The notes under the pieces were generated by a model that did no database searches, was not told the origin of the DNA, and saw only the letters and a program-made list of their open reading frames with translations. Below are positions 26,116 through 35,647 of a stretch of DNA of 64,000 bases, piece by piece. Within the stretch, counting starts at the first letter, position 1. The number at the start of each line of letters is the position of its first letter. Position numbers and translations under genes: made by a program. The stretch spans positions 186,001-250,000 of the forward strand of contig DASRWI010000010.1 of NCBI GenBank assembly GCA_035654655.1, given 5' to 3'. Source of the DNA: DASRWI01 sp035654655. GTDB lineage: Bacteria; Bacteroidota; Ignavibacteria; Ignavibacteriales; Ignavibacteriaceae.

Positions 26116-27762
26116 TTATAAAATAAAAGATAAAGTTAACAAAGTTTGAAATTCTTCCTGTGATTGAGAACTGTTAAAATTCTTGTGAACATAATGAGCA
26201 TCCAATTGTAAAAATATTTGTCTGTAAAATTCATACTCAATACCGAAATTATAAATGCTACTGTATTCTCTTTCACCTTCAAGAAATTTTATATTATCTG
26301 AATCACCTATTCTTTTACTTAAGAAAATATCTCCACCAACATTTCTGATTACGTTACCATTTTCATCAAATTCATTTGCACCGTGTATGCTATAAAAATA
26401 ACTAAAATTTATATTAACATTATGAGCAGCAAGTAAATTAAGACCAAAGAATATATTGCTGCTGTTTGGCTTAAGTTCATCACCTAACAAGTTATAATTA
26501 AAATTAGTGTATACATTCCTGCTTAGTCTATGAGTAAATGTATAAGGCTCAATTTTAGTATACTCAATATTCAAATTTATTGGTAACAATGAGTAAAAAA
26601 CATTTGTGCTAAGTCCAAAGTTCATTAATGTTTTATTACCCCACCAACCGGTACCAATTTTACCAAAAGAAATATCATCAATCAAGATATTTGAAAATAA
26701 CTTGAGACCTTTAATACTATTGTTGTTAAAATCGACAAAGAGAATTGAGTTGTCTCGGTCTCTATTAGAATGCTCAATCGTTTTGTAAAAGTTAAAAGGA
26801 TTTAAGTACGCAATATCTATTCCCCTGTCACCATAGATTGCAATTTCACCCAAACCAAAATCAGCATGTTTGGATAGGTTGAATCCAACACGATGATATA
26901 CCATATATTTTTCAGGTATATAATTATAATCTCCAAAGATTGGGTCAATTACAGATGATGGTGCACCTAAAAGTTTTCCATGAAAAAATGAGTATGAGAA
27001 AAAATTATAATCTATTCTGAATGATAAATAATCAATTGCTGGAATTTCTGAGCTGAGGATTGATTTAACAACACCATATCCAATTTGTTGCCTGTCTCTA
27101 CCTATCTTTAATTTCAGGAAATCAAAATCAGCAGATAAGTAACCTTCAGTTTCATCAAAGAATGATTCTTCTGAAGTTTCATTCAACTTAAAATTATATT
27201 TCAGTTCATCAAGTGAAAGGGCAGCTTTTTTATCTCCAAAAACAATTCCATTTATACCCTGCACAGAGAAACCAATTTTATCTAATATTACTCCATGGAT
27301 AATTCCACCTATATATCCAAGTTTAGATATACTACTTTCATTCTCTTTAAAGTGAACTAATTGACCTTGTGCTAATAAATTTATTAATATTTTATTTCCA
27401 GATGTATCTGCCTTATAGTATAAATATTTATTTTGATGACTTAAGAAATCATAATTGCCATTTATAATTCCTGTAAAAGTTTCAGTGTTTTTATAAAGCT
27501 CATATGAATACTCTATTTTAAAATGGCCTAGAAGTGCAAGGTCAATAGAGTTAAGTTCATTTTTTTTGTTTTCAATTTGACTAAGATATTCAGCAATTTC
27601 ATTTTTGGTTTTTGGGAGTTCAAAGGAGTTATAATTATCTATTATGTGAAGGTTTTCCATTCTTTCAAGGAAGGGATAAATTTCATCTTCAGAGTTTGTG
27701 TATTCTTGTGCAAGTATTAAAGCTGTAAAGAAAGCTGAAAAGAACAAAATTTTCTTTATCAT
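26116..27762 (-). CDS. Outer-membrane beta-barrel, probably Wzi-type capsule assembly family
   Basis: 548 residues with signal peptide MIKKILFFSAFFTALILAQ; this ATG, with an AGG five bases upstream, is preferred to one 15 bases earlier. The rest is a succession of amphipathic, aromatic-rich strands ending LLTLSFIL, a C-terminal barrel signature. The segment KLKIGRDRQQIGYG followed by AIDYLSFRIDYNFFSYSFFHG resembles the Wzi family that organises capsule at the surface. Overlap with the upstream glycosyltransferase gene fits a surface-polysaccharide role. Another porin-like barrel is possible. Confidence 0.6.
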   Translation of the reverse strand: MIKKILFFSAFFTALILAQEYTNSEDEIYPFLERMENLHIIDNYNSFELPKTKNEIAEYLSQIENKKNELNSIDLALLGHFKIEYSYELYKNTETFTGIINGNYDFLSHQNKYLYYKADTSGNKILINLLAQGQLVHFKENESSISKLGYIGGIIHGVILDKIGFSVQGINGIVFGDKKAALSLDELKYNFKLNETSEESFFDETEGYLSADFDFLKLKIGRDRQQIGYGVVKSILSSEIPAIDYLSFRIDYNFFSYSFFHGKLLGAPSSVIDPIFGDYNYIPEKYMVYHRVGFNLSKHADFGLGEIAIYGDRGIDIAYLNPFNFYKTIEHSNRDRDNSILFVDFNNNSIKGLKLFSNILIDDISFGKIGTGWWGNKTLMNFGLSTNVFYSLLPINLNIEYTKIEPYTFTHRLSRNVYTNFNYNLLGDELKPNSSNIFFGLNLLAAHNVNINFSYFYSIHGANEFDENGNVIRNVGGDIFLSKRIGDSDNIKFLEGEREYSSIYNFGIEYEFYRQIFLQLDAHYVHKNFNSSQSQEEFQTLLTLSFIL

Positions 27763-28487
27763 CTTACCTGTTCCCACTCCTTTGATAGTGATTTATTTTT
27801 AAAGAATACAGAGAAACCATTTTTTATCCAGGATAAAGTAACTTTAGCGTAACCAAATTTTCTAAATCTACGAGGTGATTCGTAAATATATAAATCTTTT
27901 GAGAATAATACTTTGCCAACTTTCTGAACTCGTCTGAATAAATCAAAATCCTCACCTGCAGCAAGTACTATACTATACCCATTTAATTTATTAAAAACAT
28001 CTTTACGGATTATCTGGCATTCACCTCTTCCCATACCTAATCCAATGTTGTTAAGAAAACTGAAATAACCATTGTAGCAGTAGTGGTAAATTTTATCTAA
28101 TAATATCTCTTCTTCCGGGAATATCTTTACGTTACAAGTCATAGCAGAGAAATCTGAAAAGTAAAATTTATCTTCAACATATAAAAAGAATTTTTCAGGG
28201 TTATCAAATTTTATATCGGCATTAATAAAAATTAAAATTTCTCCTGATGCATATACAGCCCCTTCATTTCTACCGATAGCAATATTTTGTTTTATAGATT
28301 CATTGTTTAATTTAATTTTATCAACTCTGCCTTGAGATAAATTAATTGTCTTATCAATACTGCCTCCATCCGAAATTATAATTTCATAATCAAATCTTTT
28401 TTTAAGTTCTAAATCATCTATTTGATCGAGCAATCCGGGAAGAAGTTTTTCTTCATTCAAAGTAGGTATGATTATGCTGTACTTCAT
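27759..28487 (-). CDS. Family 2 glycosyltransferase
   Basis: 242-residue GT-A fold glycosyltransferase. Nucleotide-sugar motifs are SIIIPTLNEEKLLPGLLDQI, IISDGGSIDKT and the DxD-like FINADIKFDN. The acceptor-side motif AAGEDFDLFRRVQKVGKV is the ED-box. There are no clear transmembrane helices. The size and the sequence GRGECQIIRKDVF suggest the TIGR04283-like single-domain group that acts on lipid or glycan acceptors. It overlaps the Wzi-like barrel start by 4 bases and follows the DUF2279 gene by 9. Confidence 0.88.
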   Translation of the reverse strand: MKYSIIIPTLNEEKLLPGLLDQIDDLELKKRFDYEIIISDGGSIDKTINLSQGRVDKIKLNNESIKQNIAIGRNEGAVYASGEILIFINADIKFDNPEKFFLYVEDKFYFSDFSAMTCNVKIFPEEEILLDKIYHYCYNGYFSFLNNIGLGMGRGECQIIRKDVFNKLNGYSIVLAAGEDFDLFRRVQKVGKVLFSKDLYIYESPRRFRKFGYAKVTLSWIKNGFSVFFKNKSLSKEWEQVR

Positions 28488-28496
28488 TAGCCCTTC

Positions 28497-29420
28497 TTAA
28501 TAACATAATGCAAAGAACACAGCATCAGGTGTTATCCTAATACCGGGCATTGGTAAATGAAAATAGTTTAATGTGTTTTTAACAAATTGCCAGCCTCTTC
28601 CGTAGAGAGGAATTTCTTCAAAGTCTAAATCTAAAGCAAGATAAAATTCTCTTTGTCCACCACCGCTTCCATCAAGATTACGTACTCCCATCCCTAAAGA
28701 TAAATTTAGAAATCCAGGCCAGTATTCAGCAGGTTTTTCAGGGAGCAAATTCTTTACTCTGAAGCTTAACCAATATTTTTGTCCTTCATAATCATCAATA
28801 GAATTACCGGGATGGGTTCCATCTCTAAATTTTTGTGAAGGCCAATAGCTAAATCTTGGCTGAATGTTTTTTAAGAAAGGTATATAGTATTGAGATAATG
28901 AAAAAGCAGCACCAAGAAAATCAGCTCCTGCATCACCAGGACTAAATCCCCATTGAGGTCCATATCCATCTTCAATCTCTACATATAATTCAAACAGTAA
29001 AGATGCAAGGCTTCCATAAATTGCAGCAGGTTCTGATTGAATATCACCGGCTTCAAGTCCTGCTGAAAATGCGTGAGCTAACAATGCACTTGCATAGAAA
29101 TGACCTATCTTATCAATGTTTAATGCATAGTTCCAATCTTCAACAAAATGGAAATCTCTTCTTTGGTCTTTCCACCAGGCATTTCTTTGATATATATGAA
29201 TTGCTATTCCACTACCAAGAAATATTCCACCCATACCAGCTAACACACCATAGTTTGGTTTGTAACTGAGAGGTTCATACTTAACATCATTATATAATTT
29301 TGTTAATGGTGAAATTGAATCGGAATGATAAGTATTGGTTGTATCCAATGATGTACTTTGTCCGATAGTTAACGGACAAAGCATAATCATTAGTAAAATT
29401 ATAAATGAGATATTTTTCAT
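28497..29420 (-). CDS. DUF2279 envelope protein
   Basis: 307 residues with an N-terminal signal sequence (IILLMIMLCPLTIGQ). The DUF2279 core is DKIGHFYASALLAHAFSAGLEAG, followed by EIEDGYGPQWGFSPGDAGADFLGAAFSL, containing conserved DKxGH and GDxxAD elements in membrane-associated helices. A C-terminal barrel-like part follows. Function is unknown; the family is described as periplasmic or membrane-bound. It starts the three-gene envelope block inside the long operon, 21 bases after lysS. Confidence 0.75.
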   Translation of the reverse strand: MKNISFIILLMIMLCPLTIGQSTSLDTTNTYHSDSISPLTKLYNDVKYEPLSYKPNYGVLAGMGGIFLGSGIAIHIYQRNAWWKDQRRDFHFVEDWNYALNIDKIGHFYASALLAHAFSAGLEAGDIQSEPAAIYGSLASLLFELYVEIEDGYGPQWGFSPGDAGADFLGAAFSLSQYYIPFLKNIQPRFSYWPSQKFRDGTHPGNSIDDYEGQKYWLSFRVKNLLPEKPAEYWPGFLNLSLGMGVRNLDGSGGGQREFYLALDLDFEEIPLYGRGWQFVKNTLNYFHLPMPGIRITPDAVFFALCY

Positions 29421-29441
29421 AGCGTAAAGATAAAAACTTTT

Positions 29442-30953
29442 TTAAGCTTTTACTTCCGGTTTCATTTGGGGGAAAAATATAACATCGCGAATAGAAGATT
29501 GATTCGTTAAAAGCATAACTAATCTATCAATACCAATTCCTAATCCTGCCGTTGGGGGCATACCATATTCCAAAGCTCTAATAAAATCTTCATCTATTTG
29601 ATGTGCTTCTTCATCCCCTTCTTCCCTAAATCTTTGCTGACCTTCAAATCTTTCCTTTTGGTCAATAGGGTCATTTAACTCAGTAAATGCATTGCATATT
29701 TCTCGGCCAGCGACATAGGCTTCAAATCTTTCAACCACACCTTCTTTGCTTCTATGTTTCTTTGCTAAAGGTGAAAGTTCTACAGGATAATCAACAACAA
29801 AAGTCGGTTGGATAAGTTCTGGTTCAATTACTGCTGAAAATATTTCATCAATAAGTTTTGCCTTACCTTCTACGTCCTTCATATCAACACCAACTCTTCT
29901 TGCAACTTCTTTTAACTCCTGAGTAGATGCATTAAGAACATTTACTCCTGTCTTTTCCTGAATAGCATCAACCATTGATAATCTTCTCCATGGAGAATTG
30001 AAATTAATGCTTTGACCTTCATAAATGAAATCTAAAGTACCGAAAACATTTTGTGCTATTGTTGTAACCATTTTCTCAACAAAGTTCATCATCCATTCAT
30101 AATCTTTGTAAGGTACATAAAGTTCCATCATAGTAAATTCGGGATTATGAGTTCTGTCCATTCCTTCATTTCTAAAATCTTTGGAAATTTCATAAACTCC
30201 ATTAAACCCGCCAACTATAAGTCTCTTCAGATACAATTCATCTGCGATTCTTAAGAACAAATTAGTATCTAAAGTATTATGGTGAGTCACGAATGGTCTG
30301 GCGGCAGCTCCACCGTATAATGGTTGCAGCACAGGAGTTTCAACTTCAAGAATTCCATTGCTGTCCAAGAATTTTCTCATCTCAGTAATTATTCTGCTTC
30401 TCTTAACAAATACATCTTGAATATGTGCATTAACAATTAAGTCAACATATCTTTGACGGTAGCGTAATTCCATATCAGCGAACTGGTCATGAATTACTTT
30501 ATTGCCTGTTTCATCAATTGTTTCTTTTGCAATTGGTAGCGGACGTAATGATTTAGAAAGCAGTGTTAACTTTTGAACGTGAACAGAAATTTCACCTGTT
30601 TTAGTTTTGAAAACATATCCCTCAACTCCAATAATATCACCAATATCCATAAGCTTAAATGCATCATACATATCACCAATATCATCTTTCTTTAAGTAAA
30701 CCTGTATTCTTCCATTAGCATCCTGTAAATGTGCAAAGGAAGCTTTACCCATTCTTCTTAAAGCCATAATTCTTCCGGCAGCCTTAACTATCTTTTGTTC
30801 ACCCTCAACATAATTTTCTTTAATCGATTTTGAATCGGCATTTACATCAAATGAATAAGCAAATGGTTCAACTCCTTTAGCTTTTAATTCCTGTAACTCT
30901 TCTAATCTTCTTTTAATTAAAACATTTAAATCCTGCTGGATATTATTTTCCAC
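29442..30953 (-). CDS. lysS: Lysyl-tRNA synthetase, class II
   Basis: Charges tRNA-Lys; 503 residues. The N-terminal OB-fold anticodon-binding domain contains VKAAGRIMALRRMGKASFAHLQD. Class II motif 1 is RSRIITEMRKFLDSNGILEVETP, split as RKFLDSNGILEVETPVL. Motif 2 is FRNEGMDRTHNPEFTMMELY, and motif 3 is GLGIGIDRLVMLLT. The start overlaps the end of dacB by 11 bases. It is normal length and intact. Confidence 0.97.
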   Translation of the reverse strand: MENNIQQDLNVLIKRRLEELQELKAKGVEPFAYSFDVNADSKSIKENYVEGEQKIVKAAGRIMALRRMGKASFAHLQDANGRIQVYLKKDDIGDMYDAFKLMDIGDIIGVEGYVFKTKTGEISVHVQKLTLLSKSLRPLPIAKETIDETGNKVIHDQFADMELRYRQRYVDLIVNAHIQDVFVKRSRIITEMRKFLDSNGILEVETPVLQPLYGGAAARPFVTHHNTLDTNLFLRIADELYLKRLIVGGFNGVYEISKDFRNEGMDRTHNPEFTMMELYVPYKDYEWMMNFVEKMVTTIAQNVFGTLDFIYEGQSINFNSPWRRLSMVDAIQEKTGVNVLNASTQELKEVARRVGVDMKDVEGKAKLIDEIFSAVIEPELIQPTFVVDYPVELSPLAKKHRSKEGVVERFEAYVAGREICNAFTELNDPIDQKERFEGQQRFREEGDEEAHQIDEDFIRALEYGMPPTAGLGIGIDRLVMLLTNQSSIRDVIFFPQMKPEVKA

Positions 30954-32466
30954 TAATCCTCCTGATATTTCTTGAAAAGTTTGCCAGACGCAAACATACT
31001 AAATCCTGAATATTTTCTACCAACTTAACCGGAACATTAAAATTATTTGCAATTATTGAAAATGCAAAAAGTTCGTTATCATCTGAATAAGCATAACCGG
31101 ATAGGGCTCTTACATTACCAATAAAACCTGTTTTAGCTCTGACTTTATTTTCTGCTTTGGTATTTTTTAATCTTCCGGCAAGACTTCCATCCAGTCCTGC
31201 TATAGGAAGTGAATTATAATAAGGGATAAAATTCTTGCTTTTGTACATATAAGTAAGAACAGATAAAATTTGTTTTGAAGTAACAAGGTTTAATCTTGAT
31301 AAACCACTTCCATCAACAATGTTTAGACTTTCGGGATTTATTCCCATATCCCTTAAAACACTTTCGCAAGCATCAAGTCCAGCATCAACTGAACCAAAAT
31401 GTTTTTTCTCATAACCAATCGTGCGAAGTAATTGTTCAGCCCAAAGATTTTGGCTGTTCTTATTAATTACCTTAACAATTTCTTTTAATGTTGGAGAGTA
31501 ATAAGTAAATAACTTTTTTGTTTTTGCATAATCCAATGGGATTGATACATCATCAATATCCATAGCATAACCCTGAACATTGATTCCTTTTTTCTCAAGG
31601 ACATCCTTAAGTACAACCATTGCATATTGAGTTGGATTATTAACTGTTACATATGTTCTAAGAGAATCATTTTGTCTAATTGTTCCAGAAATTGTTACAA
31701 TGTTAGTTCCTCTTTCACGGTGTACATTTATATCTGTAATTGAATCTGAAGGAACAACAGTAATGTCGTTCATAATCATTGTGTACTTAGTGTTTGGAAA
31801 CATTTTAACAATTGGAAGGAATTCTTCCTTATCAACCGTAATTAAAATATCTACGCAGTTATCGTTAAAACATATAGCACTTGAAGGTGCAGCAAACCAA
31901 TCACTTTCATAATCCCAAGCCCATCCTGTACCAAGACCAACATCATCAAAAAGATTATCATCGCCAATAATGTTTCCGGTAATTTCGTCAATACCTAAAT
32001 CCATTAAAGAGTCTGCCCAATCATTAAAAACCTTGAACATATCACCATTATAAAATCTGCCGGAGAATGTTGGGTCACCAGTGCCTTGAATAATGATATC
32101 GCCTTTTAGAGTTGAACCATCAAGTTCCCCTCTACTGTAAACTCTTGTTTTGTAAGTGTAGTCGTGACCTAATAAAGTCAATCCTGCAGCAGTGGTAAAT
32201 AATTTTAAGTTTGAAGCAGGCATTAAGAGTTTATCTTCATTTCTTTTATAAAGATACTCACCTGTTTCAAGAGATTGTATTACTACTCCCCATTGAGCAT
32301 TGTTAAAATTAGGGTCATTAAAAATATCATCTATCTGTGCCCAGAACTCAGGGATGGACGTATAATGATATTTGGGTAAGGTATCAGTTGTTGTAACCTG
32401 CTGCGGATAACTAATACTTACAAATAAGAAGACACTTAATAATATAACAAGATGTTTAACCTGCAT
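30943..32466 (-). CDS. dacB: D-alanyl-D-alanine carboxypeptidase/endopeptidase (PBP4, S13)
   Basis: A periplasmic penicillin-binding protein that trims or cuts peptidoglycan cross-links; 507 residues. The signal peptide is MQVKHLVILLSVFLFVSISY. The three active-site motifs are in order: S-x-x-K in LMPASNLKLFTTAAGL, S-x-N in KNSQNLWAEQLLR and K-T-G in RAKTGFIGNVRALSGY. A large insertion between motifs 1 and 2 is characteristic of class C PBP4. It overlaps rluB and lysS by 11 bases each. Confidence 0.94.
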   Translation of the reverse strand: MQVKHLVILLSVFLFVSISYPQQVTTTDTLPKYHYTSIPEFWAQIDDIFNDPNFNNAQWGVVIQSLETGEYLYKRNEDKLLMPASNLKLFTTAAGLTLLGHDYTYKTRVYSRGELDGSTLKGDIIIQGTGDPTFSGRFYNGDMFKVFNDWADSLMDLGIDEITGNIIGDDNLFDDVGLGTGWAWDYESDWFAAPSSAICFNDNCVDILITVDKEEFLPIVKMFPNTKYTMIMNDITVVPSDSITDINVHRERGTNIVTISGTIRQNDSLRTYVTVNNPTQYAMVVLKDVLEKKGINVQGYAMDIDDVSIPLDYAKTKKLFTYYSPTLKEIVKVINKNSQNLWAEQLLRTIGYEKKHFGSVDAGLDACESVLRDMGINPESLNIVDGSGLSRLNLVTSKQILSVLTYMYKSKNFIPYYNSLPIAGLDGSLAGRLKNTKAENKVRAKTGFIGNVRALSGYAYSDDNELFAFSIIANNFNVPVKLVENIQDLVCLRLANFSRNIRRISGK

Positions 32467-33166
32467 ATGTCTCTTTTATTTTATTAATTTCATTTGGAGT
32501 TAAAGGTCGATAAGAACCGACAGGAATGTCAGCTGTTATACCTGCATAGCTTTTCCTATTCAAAGATATTACATTATAACCTAATGCACCAAACATATTT
32601 TTAACAAAATGATTTCTTCCTTCAACACAGGATACTTCAACAAACTTTCTGTCACTTTTTTTAGGGAAAGTTAATGTTTTAAACACTGCCCTGCCTGTCT
32701 GAAGATAAACCCCCTTCAAAAATTTTTGAACATCTTCATCGTTAATAGGTCTTTCAACTTTAACTTCATATTGCCTTGGAACATTGTTCTTAGGATGAGT
32801 AAGGAGATAAGAGAAATCGCCATCATTGGTTATGAATAAAACTCCAGTAGTATTGTAGTCTAATCTTCCAACGGGGAAAACTTTTTCTTTAATTTTTAAT
32901 AGGTCTATAACTGTTGCTCTATTTTTTTCATCATCAGTTGTAGTTACTACACCTCTTGGTTTATTCAAAAGATAATAAACATGTCTTTGAATATGTAACT
33001 TCTCACCATCAAGATAGATATCGTCTTTCTCAGTATCTACTTTATGACCAAGATCTAGGACTACATCGCGATTTACATTAACTCTCCCTTGAAGGATATA
33101 CTCATCAGCTTTTCTTCTTGATGCTGCACCGCTGTCAGCAATATATTTATTCAATCGTACTATCAT
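32456..33166 (-). CDS. Pseudouridine synthase, RsuA/RluB family
   Basis: A 236-residue rRNA-modifying enzyme. The N-terminal S4 RNA-binding domain is LNKYIADSGAASRRKADEYI. The catalytic domain has HVYYLLNKPRGVVTT, the catalytic-aspartate motif GRLDYNTTGVLFITNDG and the C-terminal GRNHFVKNMFGALGY. RluB (23S) is more likely than RsuA or RluF because of its position after scpB, a common arrangement, but this is inference. It overlaps scpB by 20 bases. Confidence 0.93.
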   Translation of the reverse strand: MIVRLNKYIADSGAASRRKADEYILQGRVNVNRDVVLDLGHKVDTEKDDIYLDGEKLHIQRHVYYLLNKPRGVVTTTDDEKNRATVIDLLKIKEKVFPVGRLDYNTTGVLFITNDGDFSYLLTHPKNNVPRQYEVKVERPINDEDVQKFLKGVYLQTGRAVFKTLTFPKKSDRKFVEVSCVEGRNHFVKNMFGALGYNVISLNRKSYAGITADIPVGSYRPLTPNEINKIKETYAG

Positions 33167-33803
33167 TATTCTCTTCTGATTCTCCTGTTTCTTTTGCGAC
33201 TACATCTTCAATTAAGTTCATCATAATTTTTCTTTTCTGTTCAAGAAAATCTTCATCCTTCATTATCTCATCAATTTCTCTTGGCTTTGGTAAGTCGCTT
33301 AATTTGTTTAAGCCAAAATATTTTAAGAATTCATCTGTGGTGGAATAAAATAAAGGTCTACCTATAGTTTCAGCTCTACCCGAAATCATTATAAGATTTT
33401 TTTCAAGCAGAGTATTTAGTATGTAATCTGAGTTTACACCACGTATTGTTTCAAGGTCAGGCTTGGTTACAGGCTGCTTGTAAGCTATAATAGCTAATGT
33501 TTCAAGTGCTGCCTGGCTTAATCTTCTTTTACTTTTTTCTGATGAAAGATAACCAAGGTACTTTGCATATTCAGCTTTTGTACCGAATGTTATTCCACCT
33601 GCAATACGAAGTAGTCTGAATGAACTACCATTATCTTCATACTTTTTATTAAGTTCATCGAATACTGAGTCTACATCAGCGATATTTATCTCTATATCTT
33701 CGCCGTCGATTCCTTTAATAGCACGAATAATTTCCTGTGCAGGAATCGGGTCATCCGATGAAAATATTAATGCTTCAATAACTGATATGTAAATATTATC
33801 CAT
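33147..33803 (-). CDS. scpB: Segregation and condensation protein B
   Basis: A kleisin-interacting subunit of the SMC condensin; 218 residues. Two winged-helix domains are recognisable: IEALIFSSDDPIPAQEIIRA at the N-terminus and LSQAALETLAIIAYKQPVTKPDLETIRG with the signature EIRGV-like GVNSDYILNTLLEKNLI. The acidic C-terminal tail is short. It overlaps scpA by 8 bases and the pseudouridine synthase gene by 20. Confidence 0.94.
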   Translation of the reverse strand: MDNIYISVIEALIFSSDDPIPAQEIIRAIKGIDGEDIEINIADVDSVFDELNKKYEDNGSSFRLLRIAGGITFGTKAEYAKYLGYLSSEKSKRRLSQAALETLAIIAYKQPVTKPDLETIRGVNSDYILNTLLEKNLIMISGRAETIGRPLFYSTTDEFLKYFGLNKLSDLPKPREIDEIMKDEDFLEQKRKIMMNLIEDVVAKETGESEENNDSTIE

Positions 33804-34518
33804 TATTTTCTAATTTATATAATACAAAATCATTAAAATCTTCTGAGACTTTTATACCAATCATAGCAGCCTTAGCTAACTCAAGCAAAGCTATAAAGGT
33901 AATTACTATTCTTATCTTTTCCTGCATACCGTGAACAAGACTCAAGAAATGAATTTCCTTAAACTCATTTACTTTGCTCATTATGAACTCTATCTGCTCA
34001 TCAATAGTAATGTTAATCTTTTGAATTTCGTGAACAGGAACAGGTTTAACGCCTTCAATAGCATTCCTAAAAGCTTTAGCTAAATCAAATAGTGTAACAT
34101 TCTTTAATAGTATATCGTATTCCGGTGGTGAAATTTTCTCATCATGGTCATAGTTGCCTCTAAAGCTTACCTTCCTTTGGTTTGATTCAAAGAAAGTTAA
34201 CTCTTCAGATACTTCCTTATATTTTTTATATTCAAGCAATGCTTGTATAAGCTCAGCTCTGGGATCAATTTCCTCTCCTTTTTCATCAACTTCTTTTGGC
34301 AGTAGCATCCTTACTTTAATATGCATAAGAGTCGATGCCATTAAGATAAAATCACCTGCTACTTCAAGGTCGAGCATTTTAATATACTCAACATACTCCA
34401 AAAACTCTTTAGTAATTTTAGAAATTGGAATATCATAGATATTTAATTCATCACGTTTAATGAAAAATAACAGTAAATCTAAAGGACCTTCAAACTGGTC
34501 AAGCTTAATCGTATACAT
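33796..34518 (-). CDS. scpA: Segregation and condensation protein A (kleisin)
   Basis: The kleisin subunit that bridges SMC heads; 240 residues. The N-terminal signature is FEGPLDLLLFFIKRDELNIYDIPISKIT, and AGDFILMASTLMHIKVRMLLP follows. The C-terminal winged helix is at VITFIALLELAKAAMIGI. It begins immediately after the trpS stop codon with no gap. No smc gene is in the window. Confidence 0.95.
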   Translation of the reverse strand: MYTIKLDQFEGPLDLLLFFIKRDELNIYDIPISKITKEFLEYVEYIKMLDLEVAGDFILMASTLMHIKVRMLLPKEVDEKGEEIDPRAELIQALLEYKKYKEVSEELTFFESNQRKVSFRGNYDHDEKISPPEYDILLKNVTLFDLAKAFRNAIEGVKPVPVHEIQKINITIDEQIEFIMSKVNEFKEIHFLSLVHGMQEKIRIVITFIALLELAKAAMIGIKVSEDFNDFVLYKLENNG

Positions 34519-35499
34519 TTAGCCTAATTTCATTTTTTCTCTAACTTCACTCATCGTTTTAGCAGCAACTATATGAGCCTTCTGCTCACCATCAGCTAAA
34601 ATATCTTTTACTTCATCAAGATTCTGCTCATAATATTTTCTCTTTGTAATAATGGGTTCAAGAAATGCAGATATCTTAGCTGCACAATTCATCTTACAAT
34701 CAACACAACCTAATGCACCTGAGCGGCATCCCGCATCTATTTCAGGTATTTCGGTAGGATTAAACTTTTTATGATATGAGAACACTAAACAAATATCTGG
34801 ATTACCGGGATCATTTCTTCTTTTCTTATTAGGGTCAGTAACGGCTTTCTTTAATTTTGCTTTTACTATTTCAGGTTCATCTGAAAGAAGAATTGTATTG
34901 TTTAATGACTTACTCATCTTTGCATTACCATCAAGTCCAACTAGTCTTGAAAATCTGGTAAGCTTTGGTTCAGGTTCAGGAAAAACATTACCATACTGAT
35001 TGTTAAACTTTCTTGCAATTTCTCTGGTAATTTCAATATGTGGTACCTGGTCTTCACCAACAGGGACAGTATCACCTTTATATAATAGAATATCAGCAGC
35101 CTGAAGAACTACATATCCTAAATGTCCATAAATAATATGCTCAATGTGGAGGTCTCTCACCTGGTCCTTTAGAGTTGGATTTCTTTCCAATCTATTTACA
35201 GTAATCAGCATACCGAAAATCAAATTCAGCTCAGCATGTTCTTTTATTTGAGATTGCCTGAACATCGGACTTTTAACAGGGTCTAATCCTGCTGCAAGCC
35301 AATCAATTAACATATCAATAGAGTTTTGATAAATTTCTGAAGTATCCAGATTTGTAGTAAGAACGTGGTAATCAGCAATTAGATGAAAATTCTCATATTC
35401 ATCCTGCAAACTAACCCAATTTTCTAAAGCACCAACATAATGACCGATATGCAATTTACCGGTAGGACGCATTCCGCTTAATATTCTTTTTTTCGTCAT
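34519..35499 (-). CDS. trpS: Tryptophanyl-tRNA synthetase
   Basis: Class I synthetase charging tRNA-Trp; 326 residues, normal for the bacterial enzyme. ATP-site motifs are GMRPTGKLHIGHYVGAL (HIGH) and GNAKMSKSLNNTI (KMSKS). The cysteine cluster RSGALGCVDCKMNCAAKI is a metal-binding-like element seen in some homologues. It is the first gene of the 23-gene minus run and is divergent from the aconitase-like gene. Confidence 0.96.
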   Translation of the reverse strand: MTKKRILSGMRPTGKLHIGHYVGALENWVSLQDEYENFHLIADYHVLTTNLDTSEIYQNSIDMLIDWLAAGLDPVKSPMFRQSQIKEHAELNLIFGMLITVNRLERNPTLKDQVRDLHIEHIIYGHLGYVVLQAADILLYKGDTVPVGEDQVPHIEITREIARKFNNQYGNVFPEPEPKLTRFSRLVGLDGNAKMSKSLNNTILLSDEPEIVKAKLKKAVTDPNKKRRNDPGNPDICLVFSYHKKFNPTEIPEIDAGCRSGALGCVDCKMNCAAKISAFLEPIITKRKYYEQNLDEVKDILADGEQKAHIVAAKTMSEVREKMKLG

Positions 35500-35607
35500 T
35501 AATAGAGATTTTTTTATTATTAAGATAGTAAGATAATAATATTGATAATAATAATCTTGTACAATATTTAAGAATCTTACTTTATTTTTTTGATGACTAA
35601 TTCTTTA

Positions 35608-35615
35608 TATTTTTG
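35608..35615 (+). promoter_or_regulatory. Bacteroidetes-type -7 box of the aconitase/citrate lyase cluster (TATTTTTG)
   Basis: A TAnnTTTG match ends 32 bases before the ATG. A TTTG lies 15 bases upstream at 35589-35592, closer than the usual -33 spacing. On the other strand 35623-35630 reads TATATTTG and could serve trpS. Confidence 0.4.
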
Positions 35616-35647
35616 ATGAATACAAATATAAAGTTAAAGGTTTTTCT

